Assembly (NCBI GenBank): GCA_964575335.1
Contig: CAZNPU010000004.1
Location: forward strand, 62,001 to 126,000
Direction: 5' to 3'
DNA from: CAZNPU01 sp964575335
Lineage (GTDB): Bacteria > Planctomycetota > Phycisphaerae > Phycisphaerales > SM1A02
Length of the DNA stretch: 64,000 bases
The notes beneath the pieces are model-generated. The model had not been told where the DNA came from and did not search any database. It worked only from the letters and a program-made list of their open reading frames with translations. Both the position numbers and the translations under genes were made by a program. Positions 55,784 through 64,000 of the stretch are shown piece after piece; position 1 is the stretch's first letter, and each line of letters begins with the position of its first letter.

Positions 55784-56010
55784 CCTCCGCATAATCAAAA
55801 GCGGAAACAGACAGCCAGACGGTTCCTCGTCAGCGCAGAACCGAACCGCACAATATCATCAGCGAGAACGCTCATCGAACCGTACACAATGGTTCAACGG
55901 GCGTTTTCGTCAGGCTGCGTCAATGCAATCATCCATCAATCTCAAACGGGCAAACGCAGCCCGGTGCGGCCCGTTCCCCCAAGCTCTTGCAAGTTTCCTA
56001 CAATCGCCTT

Positions 56011-57624
56011 ATGGCTCAGGCTCAACAACAGTACATCACGACGCCCATCTATTACGTCAACGATCGGCCGCACATCGGCCACGTGTACACCACCACCGTG
56101 TGCGACGTGTACGCCCGCTTCATGCGGTTTGCGGGCAACGATGTGTTTTTTCTCACCGGCACCGATGAACACGGGCTGAAGGTGGAGAAATCGGCTCAGG
56201 CACGGGGCATATCTCCTCAGCAGCTCGCTGATGAGAATGCTGCGGAGTTCCAGCGCGTGCTGAGCATGTTCAGCCTCACCAACAACGATTTCATTCGCAC
56301 AACCAACCCTAATCACGAGCGGCAGGTGCAGCTGTTCGTGCAGCGGCTGCTCGACTCCGGCGACATCTACCTCGGACAGTTCGAAGGCTGGTACGACGAA
56401 GGACAGGAAGAGTACTACACCGAAACCAAGGCCAAGGAACTGGACTACAAATCGCCCATCAGCAAAAAGCCGCTGGTGCGCGCCAAAGAGCAGAATTACT
56501 ACTTTCGGCTCAGCGCATATCAGTCGCGCCTTGAGGAACTGTTCGCACAACGTCCTGAATTCGTGCGGCCCGAAGCGCGGCGCAACGAAATCCTCGGCCG
56601 GCTGCGCGAAGGCCTGCAGGATGTTCCCCTCAGCCGCACGAATTTCACATGGGGCATTCAGATGCCCAACGATCCGCAGCACGTGATCTACGTGTGGATC
56701 GATGCGCTGTTCAACTACATCACCGCCCTGGGACTGGCTGAACCGGAAAGCGAAACCTACCAGCAGCGCAGCAAATACTGGCCGGCAACGTATCACGTCA
56801 TCGGCAAGGAAATTCTCTGGTTCCACGCTGTGGTCTGGCCCGCCATGCTGATGGCTCTGGGCATTGAGCTGCCCCGATGCGTCTACGCGCACAGCTTCTG
56901 GATCAGCGAAGGTCAGAAGATGTCCAAAACGCTGGGCAACTTCATCGACCTCGAAGCAATTCAGCGGTATCTGAGCGTCTATGGCCTGGACGCCTGGCGA
57001 TACTACATGATCACCCAGGGGCCGCTTGGCGCACAGGACGCCAACTTCGCTGCAGGACACTTCCATGAAATCTACACCGCTCATCTGGTCAACACCGTGG
57101 GCAACAGCGCCAGCCGCGTGACGCAGATGATCGTGAAGTATTTCGACGGCATACTGCCAGGCGAAACTGACGCAGCATCAGCCAGCGATACGTCGCCTGT
57201 GATGCTCGATGGCTTTCACTGGCCCACAATCTGCCGCGAAACCGTTGAGCGATGCACGAAGCACATCACGCGTCTCGAACTGGCGGAAGCCGCTGCGGAG
57301 GGTCTTGCGCTGATCCGCAAGGTCGACGCCTTCATCAACGCAACGGAGCCGTTCAAACTGGCCAAGGATCAGACCAAGCGCGATCAGCTCGCAGCAATCC
57401 TGTATCAATCCGCTGAGGCAATCCGCATCGCTTCGCTGCTGTTGTGGCCGATTGTGCCCGACAAGATGACGGCGCTGTGGCAGGCGCTGAGTCTTTCGAT
57501 TGATCCAGCCAGGGGCGAACTGCATCAACTGGCCCAATGGGGCGGCCTGCCGCCGGGCAGCCAGGTGCAAAAAGTCGCGCTGTTCCCGCGCGTTGAGCCG
57601 GCTGCCGCTTCGACGGCAGGCTGA
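56011..57624 (+). CDS. metG: Methionyl-tRNA synthetase
   Basis: 537 residues from MAQAQQQYITTPIYYVNDRP. Class I signature HIGH at 21-24 and KMSKT at 303-307 are both intact (GQKMSKTLGN). FLTGTDEHGLKVEKSA and VYVWIDALFNYITALG are the Met-binding walls. The zinc-binding CxxC knuckles are absent; YDEGQEEYYTETKAKE occupies that loop, so this is the zinc-free MetRS type. There is no C-terminal dimerisation domain (the chain ends at the anticodon-binding helix bundle). A rho-independent terminator follows after 30 bases. Confidence 0.96.
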   Translation: MAQAQQQYITTPIYYVNDRPHIGHVYTTTVCDVYARFMRFAGNDVFFLTGTDEHGLKVEKSAQARGISPQQLADENAAEFQRVLSMFSLTNNDFIRTTNPNHERQVQLFVQRLLDSGDIYLGQFEGWYDEGQEEYYTETKAKELDYKSPISKKPLVRAKEQNYYFRLSAYQSRLEELFAQRPEFVRPEARRNEILGRLREGLQDVPLSRTNFTWGIQMPNDPQHVIYVWIDALFNYITALGLAEPESETYQQRSKYWPATYHVIGKEILWFHAVVWPAMLMALGIELPRCVYAHSFWISEGQKMSKTLGNFIDLEAIQRYLSVYGLDAWRYYMITQGPLGAQDANFAAGHFHEIYTAHLVNTVGNSASRVTQMIVKYFDGILPGETDAASASDTSPVMLDGFHWPTICRETVERCTKHITRLELAEAAAEGLALIRKVDAFINATEPFKLAKDQTKRDQLAAILYQSAEAIRIASLLLWPIVPDKMTALWQALSLSIDPARGELHQLAQWGGLPPGSQVQKVALFPRVEPAAASTAG

Positions 57625-57653
57625 TGATCAAATTCAATTCACCGTCCGCGCTC

Positions 57654-57690
57654 AGAGCCGAGGCACCATTGTGCCTCGGCTCTTTCTCTT
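57654..57690 (+). terminator. Rho-independent terminator of metG
   Basis: AGAGCCGAGGCAC (57654-57666), loop CATT, GTGCCTCGGCTCT (57671-57683), then TTCTCTTTG. A perfect 13-bp stem and a broken U-tract, 30 bases past the metG stop. Confidence 0.85.
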
Positions 57691-57718
57691 TGTTGTTGAT
57701 TTGCTGCGCTGATGCTGC

Positions 57719-59131
57719 CTATTCGCACGGCCCCCAGCTGCCGATCACCGCAAGCAGATCATCGACGTTCACGCCTCCATCGCCGTTGACGTCCGCTGCA
57801 TTGGCTCCTGCTGCGCCCCAGTTGGCGATCACATGCAGCAGATCGTCAACATTCACAGTTCCGTCTCCGCCGGATGGCGCAATGTCAGCTGCGCATGGCA
57901 GCGGACCGGGAACGACAACGCTCGCCGTCATGCTGCTGGGCGTGCCGGGCTTGAACAACTCAAGCTGGACGTTGCCTTGAACCGGCGGCCGATTGGCGCG
58001 GAACCTGAAGTTGTACAGCGTTCCCCACCGAAGCGCATTGGCATAGGCATTCTGCGCAAAAGGCGTTGTGGCCCATCGGATGCTGTCTGCATTCACAACC
58101 GCCGGCCAGTCGGTCAGCGAGTATGGCTCGCCGCTGTGATAATCCACATCGTGAAAGCCGATATCGCTCACGCTCAGGGTTGATCCGGTTGGCAAGGGCA
58201 CGCGAAATGCTCCTGCGGCTCGATCGGAATTGAGGTTCTGCACAGCGTACTCGTATTCCCACCATCCGTTGCCGCGATCGGTCGCCTTTGCCGCCACCCA
58301 GAAAAGACCGTCGTTGGGCACCATGACCGAAGTGAGCTGCACATCGGGATCGGGCGTGTTGGGGCCAAGGCCGTGCGCTTTCCATGCAAAAATCGCTGGT
58401 TGATAATGCACGATCGGCCCGGTCCATGCCGCAAGATCGCCATTGGAATCGATCGCCACCGGGCGGTAGGAAGCGTTGTTGAAGTCCGTGCGAGGCGACG
58501 CCAACTGCACGTCATCAGCGGTGAGATACTGCACTTCGATGAAATACTGCACGTCGGGCGAGGTATCCAGATCGCTCTGCTTGACCTGAAGCCGACGCCC
58601 GATGACCGGTTCGGCCGGCGGGCATGACAAACCGCCCAGACCAGGCGAGCAGAATGGATACGGGAAGTATCCCGTGGAGGGATTGACCTCTGATTTCGGA
58701 CCGACGCTCTGCGAGCCGTTGGCGTATACGCCGTAGGGGTCGCAGCAGCCAGGACCGAGCAGTTGATCGTTCCCGCCGCCCTGGCAGGTGGTGCACCAGT
58801 CGATCTGTGTTGCGGAATAGCCATGTTTCAGCCACGACTGGCCGATTTGCTCAATGCGGCCGTTTCGCAGTCGAAACATGTTCTGCGTCATGACCGGATG
58901 GCGGTTTGACGCGGCCTCCCATCGCACGCCCTCATCGCCCTGATTACATGCAACGGTCAGGACGGCATACGCGCGTCGCCCATTGGATGCGCCATAGTTC
59001 AGAAAGCCTGTCTCAGGCGACGTTCCGCCGATGAAACAGGTGATCAGATCCGGCCCCGTCCCCGCCCATGCAAACCACGAAACAGCTCCACTGACGCCAG
59101 CAACCAGCACCAACGTAGCGCGTGTGTTCAT
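57719..59131 (-). CDS. Secreted protein with C-terminal dockerin-like repeats (paralogue 1)
   Basis: 470 residues from MNTRATLVLVAGVSGAVSWFAWAG, a signal peptide; the frame is open to 59158. The mature part is rich in Gly, Trp, Asp and Cys (CTTCQGGGND, LGPGCCDPYG). The C-terminus has two calcium-loop repeats, GDGTVNVDDLLHVIANWG and NGDGGVNVDDLLAVIGSWG, close to dockerin type I segments that recur in planctomycete secreted proteins and may serve as cell-surface anchors. It is a tandem paralogue of the next gene: QNLNSDRAAGAFRVPLPTG, NALRWGTLYNFRF and LFKPGTPSSMT have counterparts there. Function unknown. Confidence 0.78.
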   Translation of the reverse strand: MNTRATLVLVAGVSGAVSWFAWAGTGPDLITCFIGGTSPETGFLNYGASNGRRAYAVLTVACNQGDEGVRWEAASNRHPVMTQNMFRLRNGRIEQIGQSWLKHGYSATQIDWCTTCQGGGNDQLLGPGCCDPYGVYANGSQSVGPKSEVNPSTGYFPYPFCSPGLGGLSCPPAEPVIGRRLQVKQSDLDTSPDVQYFIEVQYLTADDVQLASPRTDFNNASYRPVAIDSNGDLAAWTGPIVHYQPAIFAWKAHGLGPNTPDPDVQLTSVMVPNDGLFWVAAKATDRGNGWWEYEYAVQNLNSDRAAGAFRVPLPTGSTLSVSDIGFHDVDYHSGEPYSLTDWPAVVNADSIRWATTPFAQNAYANALRWGTLYNFRFRANRPPVQGNVQLELFKPGTPSSMTASVVVPGPLPCAADIAPSGGDGTVNVDDLLHVIANWGAAGANAADVNGDGGVNVDDLLAVIGSWGPCE

Positions 59132-59269
59132 ATCGCGACCTCCTTTGCGGCGGAGCATAGGAGACGCTAGTGGTTGGAAACATAGGAAGCCTGTTATTCC
59201 GGTACGCCGCCGTAATCATGTCAGCGGCGGCATTCGACAGCAGCGCATTGTTGCCCTCAGCGCCGGAGC

Positions 59270-59302
59270 AAAAAACAACCAGCGGCAGGTCGCCGCTGGT
59301 TG
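59270..59302 (-). terminator. Rho-independent terminator of the second dockerin-like gene
   Basis: On the minus strand CAACCAGCGGC (59302-59292), loop, GCCGCTGGTTG (59286-59276), then TTTTTT (59275-59270). A perfect 11-bp stem with six Us, 28 bases past the stop of the gene at 59330. Confidence 0.85.
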
Positions 59303-59329
59303 CAGGACTGATAGAGGAAATCGGGTTGA

Positions 59330-60814
59330 TTACTGGCAGGTGCCCCAGGCGCCGATGACGGCCAGCAGATCGTCAACGTTCACTACACCATTGCCATCGA
59401 TATCTGCTGCGCAGCCCTTGCACGGTCCCCAGCCGGCAATCACCGCCAGCATATCGTCCACGTTCACCGTACCGTCGCCGCCCGGAGGCACGATGTCCCC
59501 ATCGCAGCCGCCAGGCAACTGGCCGGGAACAACGATGACGCCATCAACCGAATTGGGCGAACCCGGCTTGAACAGGCCGAGCGTGATGATGCCGGACTCC
59601 GGCGCCACGTTGGTCTCAAACCGGAAGTTGTACAGCGTACCCCAGCGCAGCGCGTTGGCGTTGGCGTTCTGGGCGAAGGTCTGCGGGCAGGTCCACGTCA
59701 GCGTGTTGTTTTTATGCGTCACGATCCAGGGGGTGTTGTCAAAGTTCAGGTTGCCGTTGGACATGTTGTTGATCGCATCGCCGCTGTGATACTCAGGGCT
59801 GCGGAAACCGATGTTCGTGACCGTTGCGCCATCGGGAAGCGGAACGCTGAACGAATAACCGGCGCGATCCGAGTTGAGGTTCTGAACCGCGTACTCGTAG
59901 CTCCACATGCCGTTGCCCAGGTCAACTGCCTTCGCCGCTGCGATGAACAGTCCCTCGCCGGGCACGCGGAGATCAACTTCCTGCACGCCGTTGTCGTTGG
60001 CCTTCCAGGCGCGGATGCCGGGCTGCTCGCGCTGGGTGGTTTCCATCACCGCCGCCGTCCAGTTGGTTCCCGACTGGGTAATGTTGACGCGACGCCATGA
60101 CGCGTTGTTGTCCTGATTGCCGTGCTCCGCATCATCAGGCGAGATGTATTGGGCTTCGACAAAATAGCGAATGGAGTTGCTTGCCGGTTCGAGGTCATCG
60201 GCCCGCACACGCAAGCGGCGAGCCGTCTGGCCGCTGTAGCTCGGGTTGGCCGGGCCATTGGTGGGGAAGAAACCGGTGTGGGGGTTCACCTGCCAGCGCG
60301 GTCCCAATCCGCCCTGCGTGCCGTTGCGTGAAGCGGTGTACGGGTCCGAGCAGCCAACGCCAAGCTTGCTGGATGTGCCTGGGGAGATGCAGCCACAGCC
60401 GCAGACATTTCCTGTGAGTGCAGCAAAACCGTGCTTGAGCCAGCTCATGCCGATCTGCTCAAAACGAGAGACGCCGTTCTCCTGGAGCGTGAGCTTGTAC
60501 ATGTTCTGCGCGATCGCCGGATGGCGATTGGACGGGAACGGATTCCACTGCAGAGTCTGGTCGCCGATGTTGCACGATATGGTTCCGAAAGAAAACGCGT
60601 CGTATCGGACACCGTTGATCATTTCGGATGAGTAATTGGCTGTCTCGTGAATATCACCGACGATCACATCCGGTCCCACTGGCTGACAACAGGTCGTTCC
60701 ACTGTTGCCATTGTGCTGCGAACACACCTGACCCATGGCGTTGGCGCTGAACAGTGCAACCATGGCACAGGCACCGACCAAAATACTTGGCCGCCACTGC
60801 TCTCGATTTGGCAT
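59330..60814 (-). CDS. Secreted protein with C-terminal dockerin-like repeats (paralogue 2)
   Basis: 494 residues, signal peptide SILVGACAMVALFSANAMGQ, ribosome-binding GAAGGAG before the ATG. Repeats the layout of the neighbour: SNRHPAIAQNMYKL, RFEQIGMSWLKHGFAAL, QNLNSDRAGYSFSVPLPDGATV, NANALRWGTLYNFRF, and the two calcium loops GDGTVNVDDMLAVIAGWG and GNGVVNVDDLLAVIGAWG. Cys pairs are CVCGCG-like (NVCGCGCISPG). Tandem duplication of one secreted, probably surface-bound family is evident. It has its own terminator, so the two are separate units. Confidence 0.78.
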   Translation of the reverse strand: MPNREQWRPSILVGACAMVALFSANAMGQVCSQHNGNSGTTCCQPVGPDVIVGDIHETANYSSEMINGVRYDAFSFGTISCNIGDQTLQWNPFPSNRHPAIAQNMYKLTLQENGVSRFEQIGMSWLKHGFAALTGNVCGCGCISPGTSSKLGVGCSDPYTASRNGTQGGLGPRWQVNPHTGFFPTNGPANPSYSGQTARRLRVRADDLEPASNSIRYFVEAQYISPDDAEHGNQDNNASWRRVNITQSGTNWTAAVMETTQREQPGIRAWKANDNGVQEVDLRVPGEGLFIAAAKAVDLGNGMWSYEYAVQNLNSDRAGYSFSVPLPDGATVTNIGFRSPEYHSGDAINNMSNGNLNFDNTPWIVTHKNNTLTWTCPQTFAQNANANALRWGTLYNFRFETNVAPESGIITLGLFKPGSPNSVDGVIVVPGQLPGGCDGDIVPPGGDGTVNVDDMLAVIAGWGPCKGCAADIDGNGVVNVDDLLAVIGAWGTCQ

Positions 60815-61161
60815 TGGTTTCTCCTTCGTCGTCGTTCTGTCTCTTAACTTGTTTATGGGCGTCGAGGCACGAAAAGTACAGGCAAGCTCTCGTGCACAAG
60901 GCTTTTAGAGTACTGCGCTTCCACCCGGCATGCCAGCAAAATATCGCAGGACCGCAACTTTCCACTCTAAAAACCTTCATCTGACGCATTGCAAGCAGTG
61001 CTGCATTGCACTCCTTACAAAATACAAACACCATCTGTCAAGCCAATGGCGGTCCATCCCTCTCCCCCGCCCAGGCACTTTATCGCAGCGTTGTCGGCAC
61101 AGCAACAGCTTTGCCCCGTGCTGCAGCCATGCCGCATCATCCTCGCAATACGCTGGGCCTG
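60815..61161. other. Spacer upstream of the dockerin-like paralogue
   Basis: About 350 bases with no supported ORF on either strand. It must carry the promoter for the gene at 60814 (minus strand). I see no terminator for the gene at 61162. Confidence 0.4.
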
Positions 61162-61686
61162 CTACACCCAGACCTGGCAGATCAGCGCCGGCTCCTTCAG
61201 CTTGCCGGTCAGCATGCCAATGGTTGAGTTGACGAACTTGACTTCATACTCCGGATGCGCATCAAGCCATTCGTTGATGGACTGGTCCATGTACGCCAGC
61301 GCATCGTCCGTCAGCTTGCAGTGAAACGTCTTGACGTGAACAGCCCCCTTGCCGGTCACGTTGGGCTTGCGCCGCCAGTGATCTTCCGGACGGCGTTCCT
61401 TGCCGAAGGCGGTGATTTTCGCCGCCCTGCCCAGCGGACTGCTTGACTGGACAATCGGCACCGGCCGGTCGCTGTCCTGCGCATCATCCGTCCCAGTTCC
61501 AGTGACAGCGCCGCCTCGGCCAACGGCACCAAAGCCTGGCTGAGGATGTTGGATGCTGCGATGACTGCCTGCTGCGCGCACACCGGGGGAGCCTGGCAAT
61601 TCGAGCTGAATTTCAGGCAGTTCCGGGACCTTGCCCTCAACAAGGCCTTGCCTGCGTACGGGGGGAACGGGAGGGGGTGTGTTCAT
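61162..61686 (-). CDS. Planctomycete hypothetical protein with short C-terminal domain
   Basis: 174 residues; AGGAG lies 7 bases before the ATG. The N-terminal 110 residues are Pro/Gly/Arg-rich and disordered. The last 60 residues are a compact domain, VHVKTFHCKLTDDALAYMDQSINEWLDAHPEYEVKFVNSTIGMLTGKLKEPALICQVWV, which I recognise as a recurrent but unnamed planctomycete motif (pattern VKTFHxKLTDDALxYxDxxINEWLDxHPE). Function unknown; no signal peptide. Confidence 0.55.
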   Translation of the reverse strand: MNTPPPVPPVRRQGLVEGKVPELPEIQLELPGSPGVRAAGSHRSIQHPQPGFGAVGRGGAVTGTGTDDAQDSDRPVPIVQSSSPLGRAAKITAFGKERRPEDHWRRKPNVTGKGAVHVKTFHCKLTDDALAYMDQSINEWLDAHPEYEVKFVNSTIGMLTGKLKEPALICQVWV

Positions 61687-61814
61687 GGATCACTCCTCTT
61701 TGCTGATTCCTGAGCGGCTGCCTTGCCAACAACCCTCATCTCACCCTCGCCTTGCGCGTGCAAAACCACATGTGCTTTGCCGCTGCGTTTCGCTTCCTCC
61801 GTGGAGCTTTCTCT

Positions 61815-62387
61815 TCACCTATTTTGACACAAAGACTGGCCGATGCGAACACAAATCGCCGTCCATCCGCCGGTTTTGTCGTGTCGCAGCTCAATTTCCT
61901 GCTCAATTGCCGCTGATTCACTGCGATTGTGCTCCCAAAGCGACGACCACTGCACGCGCAGAATCCACGCAGACTGTCGTGTCAGTTCCTGCAGGCCGGT
62001 TTTGCGCTGCAACTGCATGATCTGTCCGCTGCGCAGGCGGCTGACGGAGCCTCGCCCACCAGACACAGGGCCTTGATACTCCAGATAAGCCGCGCGATGA
62101 TCCTCCAGTCGCTCTGCTTGGATCGACTCCCCCGCTGCCAGTTCATCCAGACGCCGCGGGAGCCGAAAGGTGATCAATCGAGCCTCCGCTGCGCGGTCCT
62201 GCGCAACCATCCAGTCAACATGCCACGAGCCGTCAGGCAATTCATGCCGCAGCAGCACCGTCGCAAGCGGCAGCGAATTGCGCAGCGATTCTGGAATTGT
62301 TGTTGATGCGTCGTTCACCGGCTGATCATCCCAGGCTTTGTCCAAAAAGTCGATGAGGCAGACCGCTGCGCGCCCGGGATTTTCCAT
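61815..62387 (-). CDS. Hypothetical protein
   Basis: 190 residues; no family recognised. Segments such as ATVLLRHELPDGSWHVDWMVAQDRAAEARLITFRLPRRLDELAAGE and QELTRQSAWILRVQWSSLWE look like a folded soluble protein. It has no signal or membrane segment. Divergent to the TPR lipoprotein at 62553 with about 165 bases between. Start ATG at 62387 lacks a clear ribosome-binding site, so the start is uncertain. Confidence 0.5.
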   Translation of the reverse strand: MENPGRAAVCLIDFLDKAWDDQPVNDASTTIPESLRNSLPLATVLLRHELPDGSWHVDWMVAQDRAAEARLITFRLPRRLDELAAGESIQAERLEDHRAAYLEYQGPVSGGRGSVSRLRSGQIMQLQRKTGLQELTRQSAWILRVQWSSLWEHNRSESAAIEQEIELRHDKTGGWTAICVRIGQSLCQNR

Positions 62388-62552
62388 CTCTGCACACTCA
62401 GAATGTCCGTATCCGCATCTGCGCCTGCGATTGCTGAAGAAAAAGGAAGATCACCGCCACCGCCCCACCGCAGCTTTTGACTTTCCTGCAAGCGGGTATC
62501 ATGCGTTTACGCTCATCAACCACAATCCGGTCCGCATTCGGAGTCAATGCTG

Positions 62553-63221
62553 ATGCTTTGTCGCACATTCCTGGTCATTTCAGTCCTGTTCACCGCAGCG
62601 ATGCTTCCCGGTTGCCAGAAGGCGCGGCCGCTGGAGGCGGTTCGCGCCAGCGGCGATCAGTACTTCGCTGCAGGCAACTACAGCGCTGCCCGCGATCAAT
62701 ACGCTGAGCTGGTCTCGCGCAGCCCCGGCGATTGGCAAGGGCAGTACAAACTCGGACTGAGCCTGCTGCAAACCGGCGAATACGCTGCGGCTCGCCGCGC
62801 ACTGGAAATCGCCTACAGCGCCCGGCGCGACAATCCCGATGTCGCGAACGCACTGGCCGAAGCGATGTTCCGTCTTGGCGAAGACAGCAAACTCTTTGCG
62901 TTCCTGCGCGAGCGTGCATCTACGCGTCAGACCGTTGACGCCTATCTGCAGTTGGGCAAGTACGCACTGGAGTTGAACGATCCCGATTCGGCGCAGACTG
63001 CCATTGAAACAGCCATTCAGATCGATGGCGGCAACACGACCGAACCCTATCTGGCGGCTGCAACATTGGCTGAGCGTCTTGGCCATCTCGATGTTGCGGT
63101 CAGCCGCCTGCGTCAGGCTCTGGGCATCAATCCGATGGACCCGCGCGTGCAGGCCAGGCTGCGTGCGCTGGGCGAGGATCCTGCTCGCATTACGCCGTTG
63201 CCGCCCGGCCGAGCGCTGTAA
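62553..63221 (+). CDS. TPR lipoprotein
   Basis: 222 residues from the ATG at 62553, which has GGAG 9 bases upstream; the ATG at 62547 is only 3 bases after it. A signal peptide and lipobox LPGC anchor the protein (LVISVLFTAAMLPGCQ). At least four TPRs follow: ASGDQYFAAGNYSAARDQYAELVSRSPGD, YKLGLSLLQTGEYAAARRALEIAYS, AYLQLGKYALELNDPDSAQTAIETAIQIDGG and AAATLAERLGHLDVAVSRLRQALGINPMDP. Likely a periplasmic scaffold. Divergent from the gene at 61815. Confidence 0.78.
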   Translation: MLCRTFLVISVLFTAAMLPGCQKARPLEAVRASGDQYFAAGNYSAARDQYAELVSRSPGDWQGQYKLGLSLLQTGEYAAARRALEIAYSARRDNPDVANALAEAMFRLGEDSKLFAFLRERASTRQTVDAYLQLGKYALELNDPDSAQTAIETAIQIDGGNTTEPYLAAATLAERLGHLDVAVSRLRQALGINPMDPRVQARLRALGEDPARITPLPPGRAL

Positions 63222-63991
63222 AAGCTGCTGCTGCGTTTCATCGTCACCGCTGGAACTCTGTCGCTTGAGCGCCGCTGCAAGCGCAGCGCAACCGATGTGC
63301 GCTGCGCTTTCAGAAATTTCGCAGTGCGCGCAACGCGCAGACACCGACCGCCGTTCCTCCACTGCATGGACAACCATTCCGCTGATCATGCCTGCGCATG
63401 GCTTTGGATCATCAGCGCGGCAACAGACAGCTCGCAGCATCGACAATCACCACACGCGTGTAATGCACCGCATCACTCGGGCGCATCTGATAGACGCATC
63501 TGATGCACTTGAACAAGCAGTATGACGCTTGATGAACCGCAGCGCACGCAATGCGCGATAACATGCGCAAACTGCTTTCAACTTCCTTCCCCGGGCAAGC
63601 GCGATTGCGTCTGAATCGTCTGCATGATGCGCATGATCGCTTCAGCTCACGACATCGCATCGCAGCGCAACACATGCAGCGCATGTGGATAAAGCGTGGA
63701 AAGCTGCTGCAAATTCTCGAGAGAAAACACAATCATTCATGAAACCTTCACTACCGGTTTGATCGTACCAAACATGCCGCTACACTTCCGCCCGTTCCCA
63801 CTTCAACGGGCTGGGGAAACGCATTGTTTCGTGGCATCCTACGAGCGCGCTTCGGCGACCTCGCGCATGGCGACGAACCGATTCCAAGCTCGTTACATCC
63901 CTTCGCGTCTCGACGCGCGTAGGACGGGTCGGTCACTGCGCATTTCGCATGTGCGCGTGGCCTGAAGCACCGGGGAGACATGGAGGTGTTG
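63222..63991. other. 770-bp spacer near the right end
   Basis: No ORF with family-like sequence on either strand. Contains one perfect DnaA-box-like nonamer (63684-63692) and a 6-bp hairpin CCCGTT...AACGGG (63791-63810). Otherwise I see nothing definite. Confidence 0.4.
63684..63692. promoter_or_regulatory. Single DnaA-box-like nonamer
   Basis: TGTGGATAA is the reverse complement of TTATCCACA, the DnaA box. Only one copy is visible, and neither dnaA nor a cluster of boxes lies nearby, so an origin is not supported. Confidence 0.25.
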
Positions 63992-64000
63992 ATGCGAAAA
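63992..64000 (+). CDS. Possible CDS start cut by the window end
   Basis: ATG CGA AAA follows GGAGGTG (63982-63988) at the right distance for a ribosome-binding site. Only three codons remain in the window, so the product cannot be named. Confidence 0.3.

Noticed and set aside
55942..57084. 380-codon minus-strand ORF
   Set aside because: It is antisense to metG, whose HIGH and KMSKT motifs are intact, so it is a codon-bias shadow.
63684..63692. Replication origin at the DnaA-box nonamer
   Set aside because: Only one box, no AT-rich unwinding region and no dnaA, dnaN or rpmH nearby.

Overview
The window looks like a contig from a planctomycete, most likely of the Phycisphaerae/Phycisphaerales type. 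This is inferred from gene content: secreted proteins ending in twin dockerin-like GDGxVNVDDLLAVIGxWG repeats, a BamB/PQQ-propeller protein beside a TolQ-TolR-VWA-TPR envelope cluster, many large TPR lipoproteins, a eukaryote-type UDP-sugar pyrophosphorylase, bS21 with a long basic tail and a moderately GC-rich genome. No rRNA, tRNA, CRISPR array, transposase or prophage gene was seen, and there is one 100-N assembly gap (6066-6165).

Layout. 1-5.7 kb: 3'-truncated membrane pyrophosphatase hppA, rpsU with a clear promoter, a NYN/YacP-like nuclease, a DUF2314 lipoprotein, pdxH and a class-II histone-deacetylase-like amidohydrolase. 5.9-8.2 kb: a gap-broken secreted ORF, a secreted protein of unknown function and a COG0720 pterin enzyme with an EPMHGH motif. 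8.4-15 kb (minus strand): type IV pilus/type II secretion genes (minor pilin, giant PilX-like protein, PilV-like pilin, PilC/GspF, PilT). 15-27 kb: small membrane/lipoproteins, then a plus-strand run of BamB/PQQ protein, VWA protein, ExbB, ExbD, ExbD and TPR protein. 27-35 kb: a HEPN-like/CBS protein, acylphosphatase, YebC, a 1273-residue TPR lipoprotein and a helix-hairpin-helix protein. 35-40 kb: rbfA, infB, nusA (minus), preceded by a ~980 bp gene-free leader. 40-50 kb: a membrane protein, an ankyrin protein, a disrupted small secreted protein, UDP-sugar pyrophosphorylase, phoU, pdxJ-dapA-sORF-nudix, and a GbsR/MarR regulator. 50-64 kb: a secreted repeat protein, an anti-sigma/ECF-sigma pair, an arsR-arsM operon with an operator-like inverted repeat, metG, two dockerin-bearing paralogues, and small hypotheticals.

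How the genes fit together. The pilus genes would form a retractile fibre apparatus, but the assembly ATPase PilB and the major pilin are not in the window. The 16.5-27.1 kb cluster is the best candidate for an under-described system. Its VWA protein carries a transmembrane helix with the PW...S-x3-H arrangement of TonB, directly upstream of its own ExbB and two ExbD proteins. It therefore reads as a TonB-like energy-transducing machine whose periplasmic arm is a von Willebrand domain rather than a TonB C-terminal domain, accompanied by secreted TPR and beta-propeller partners. pdxJ and pdxH indicate DXP-dependent vitamin B6 synthesis. arsR-arsM indicates arsenite methylation under metalloid control.
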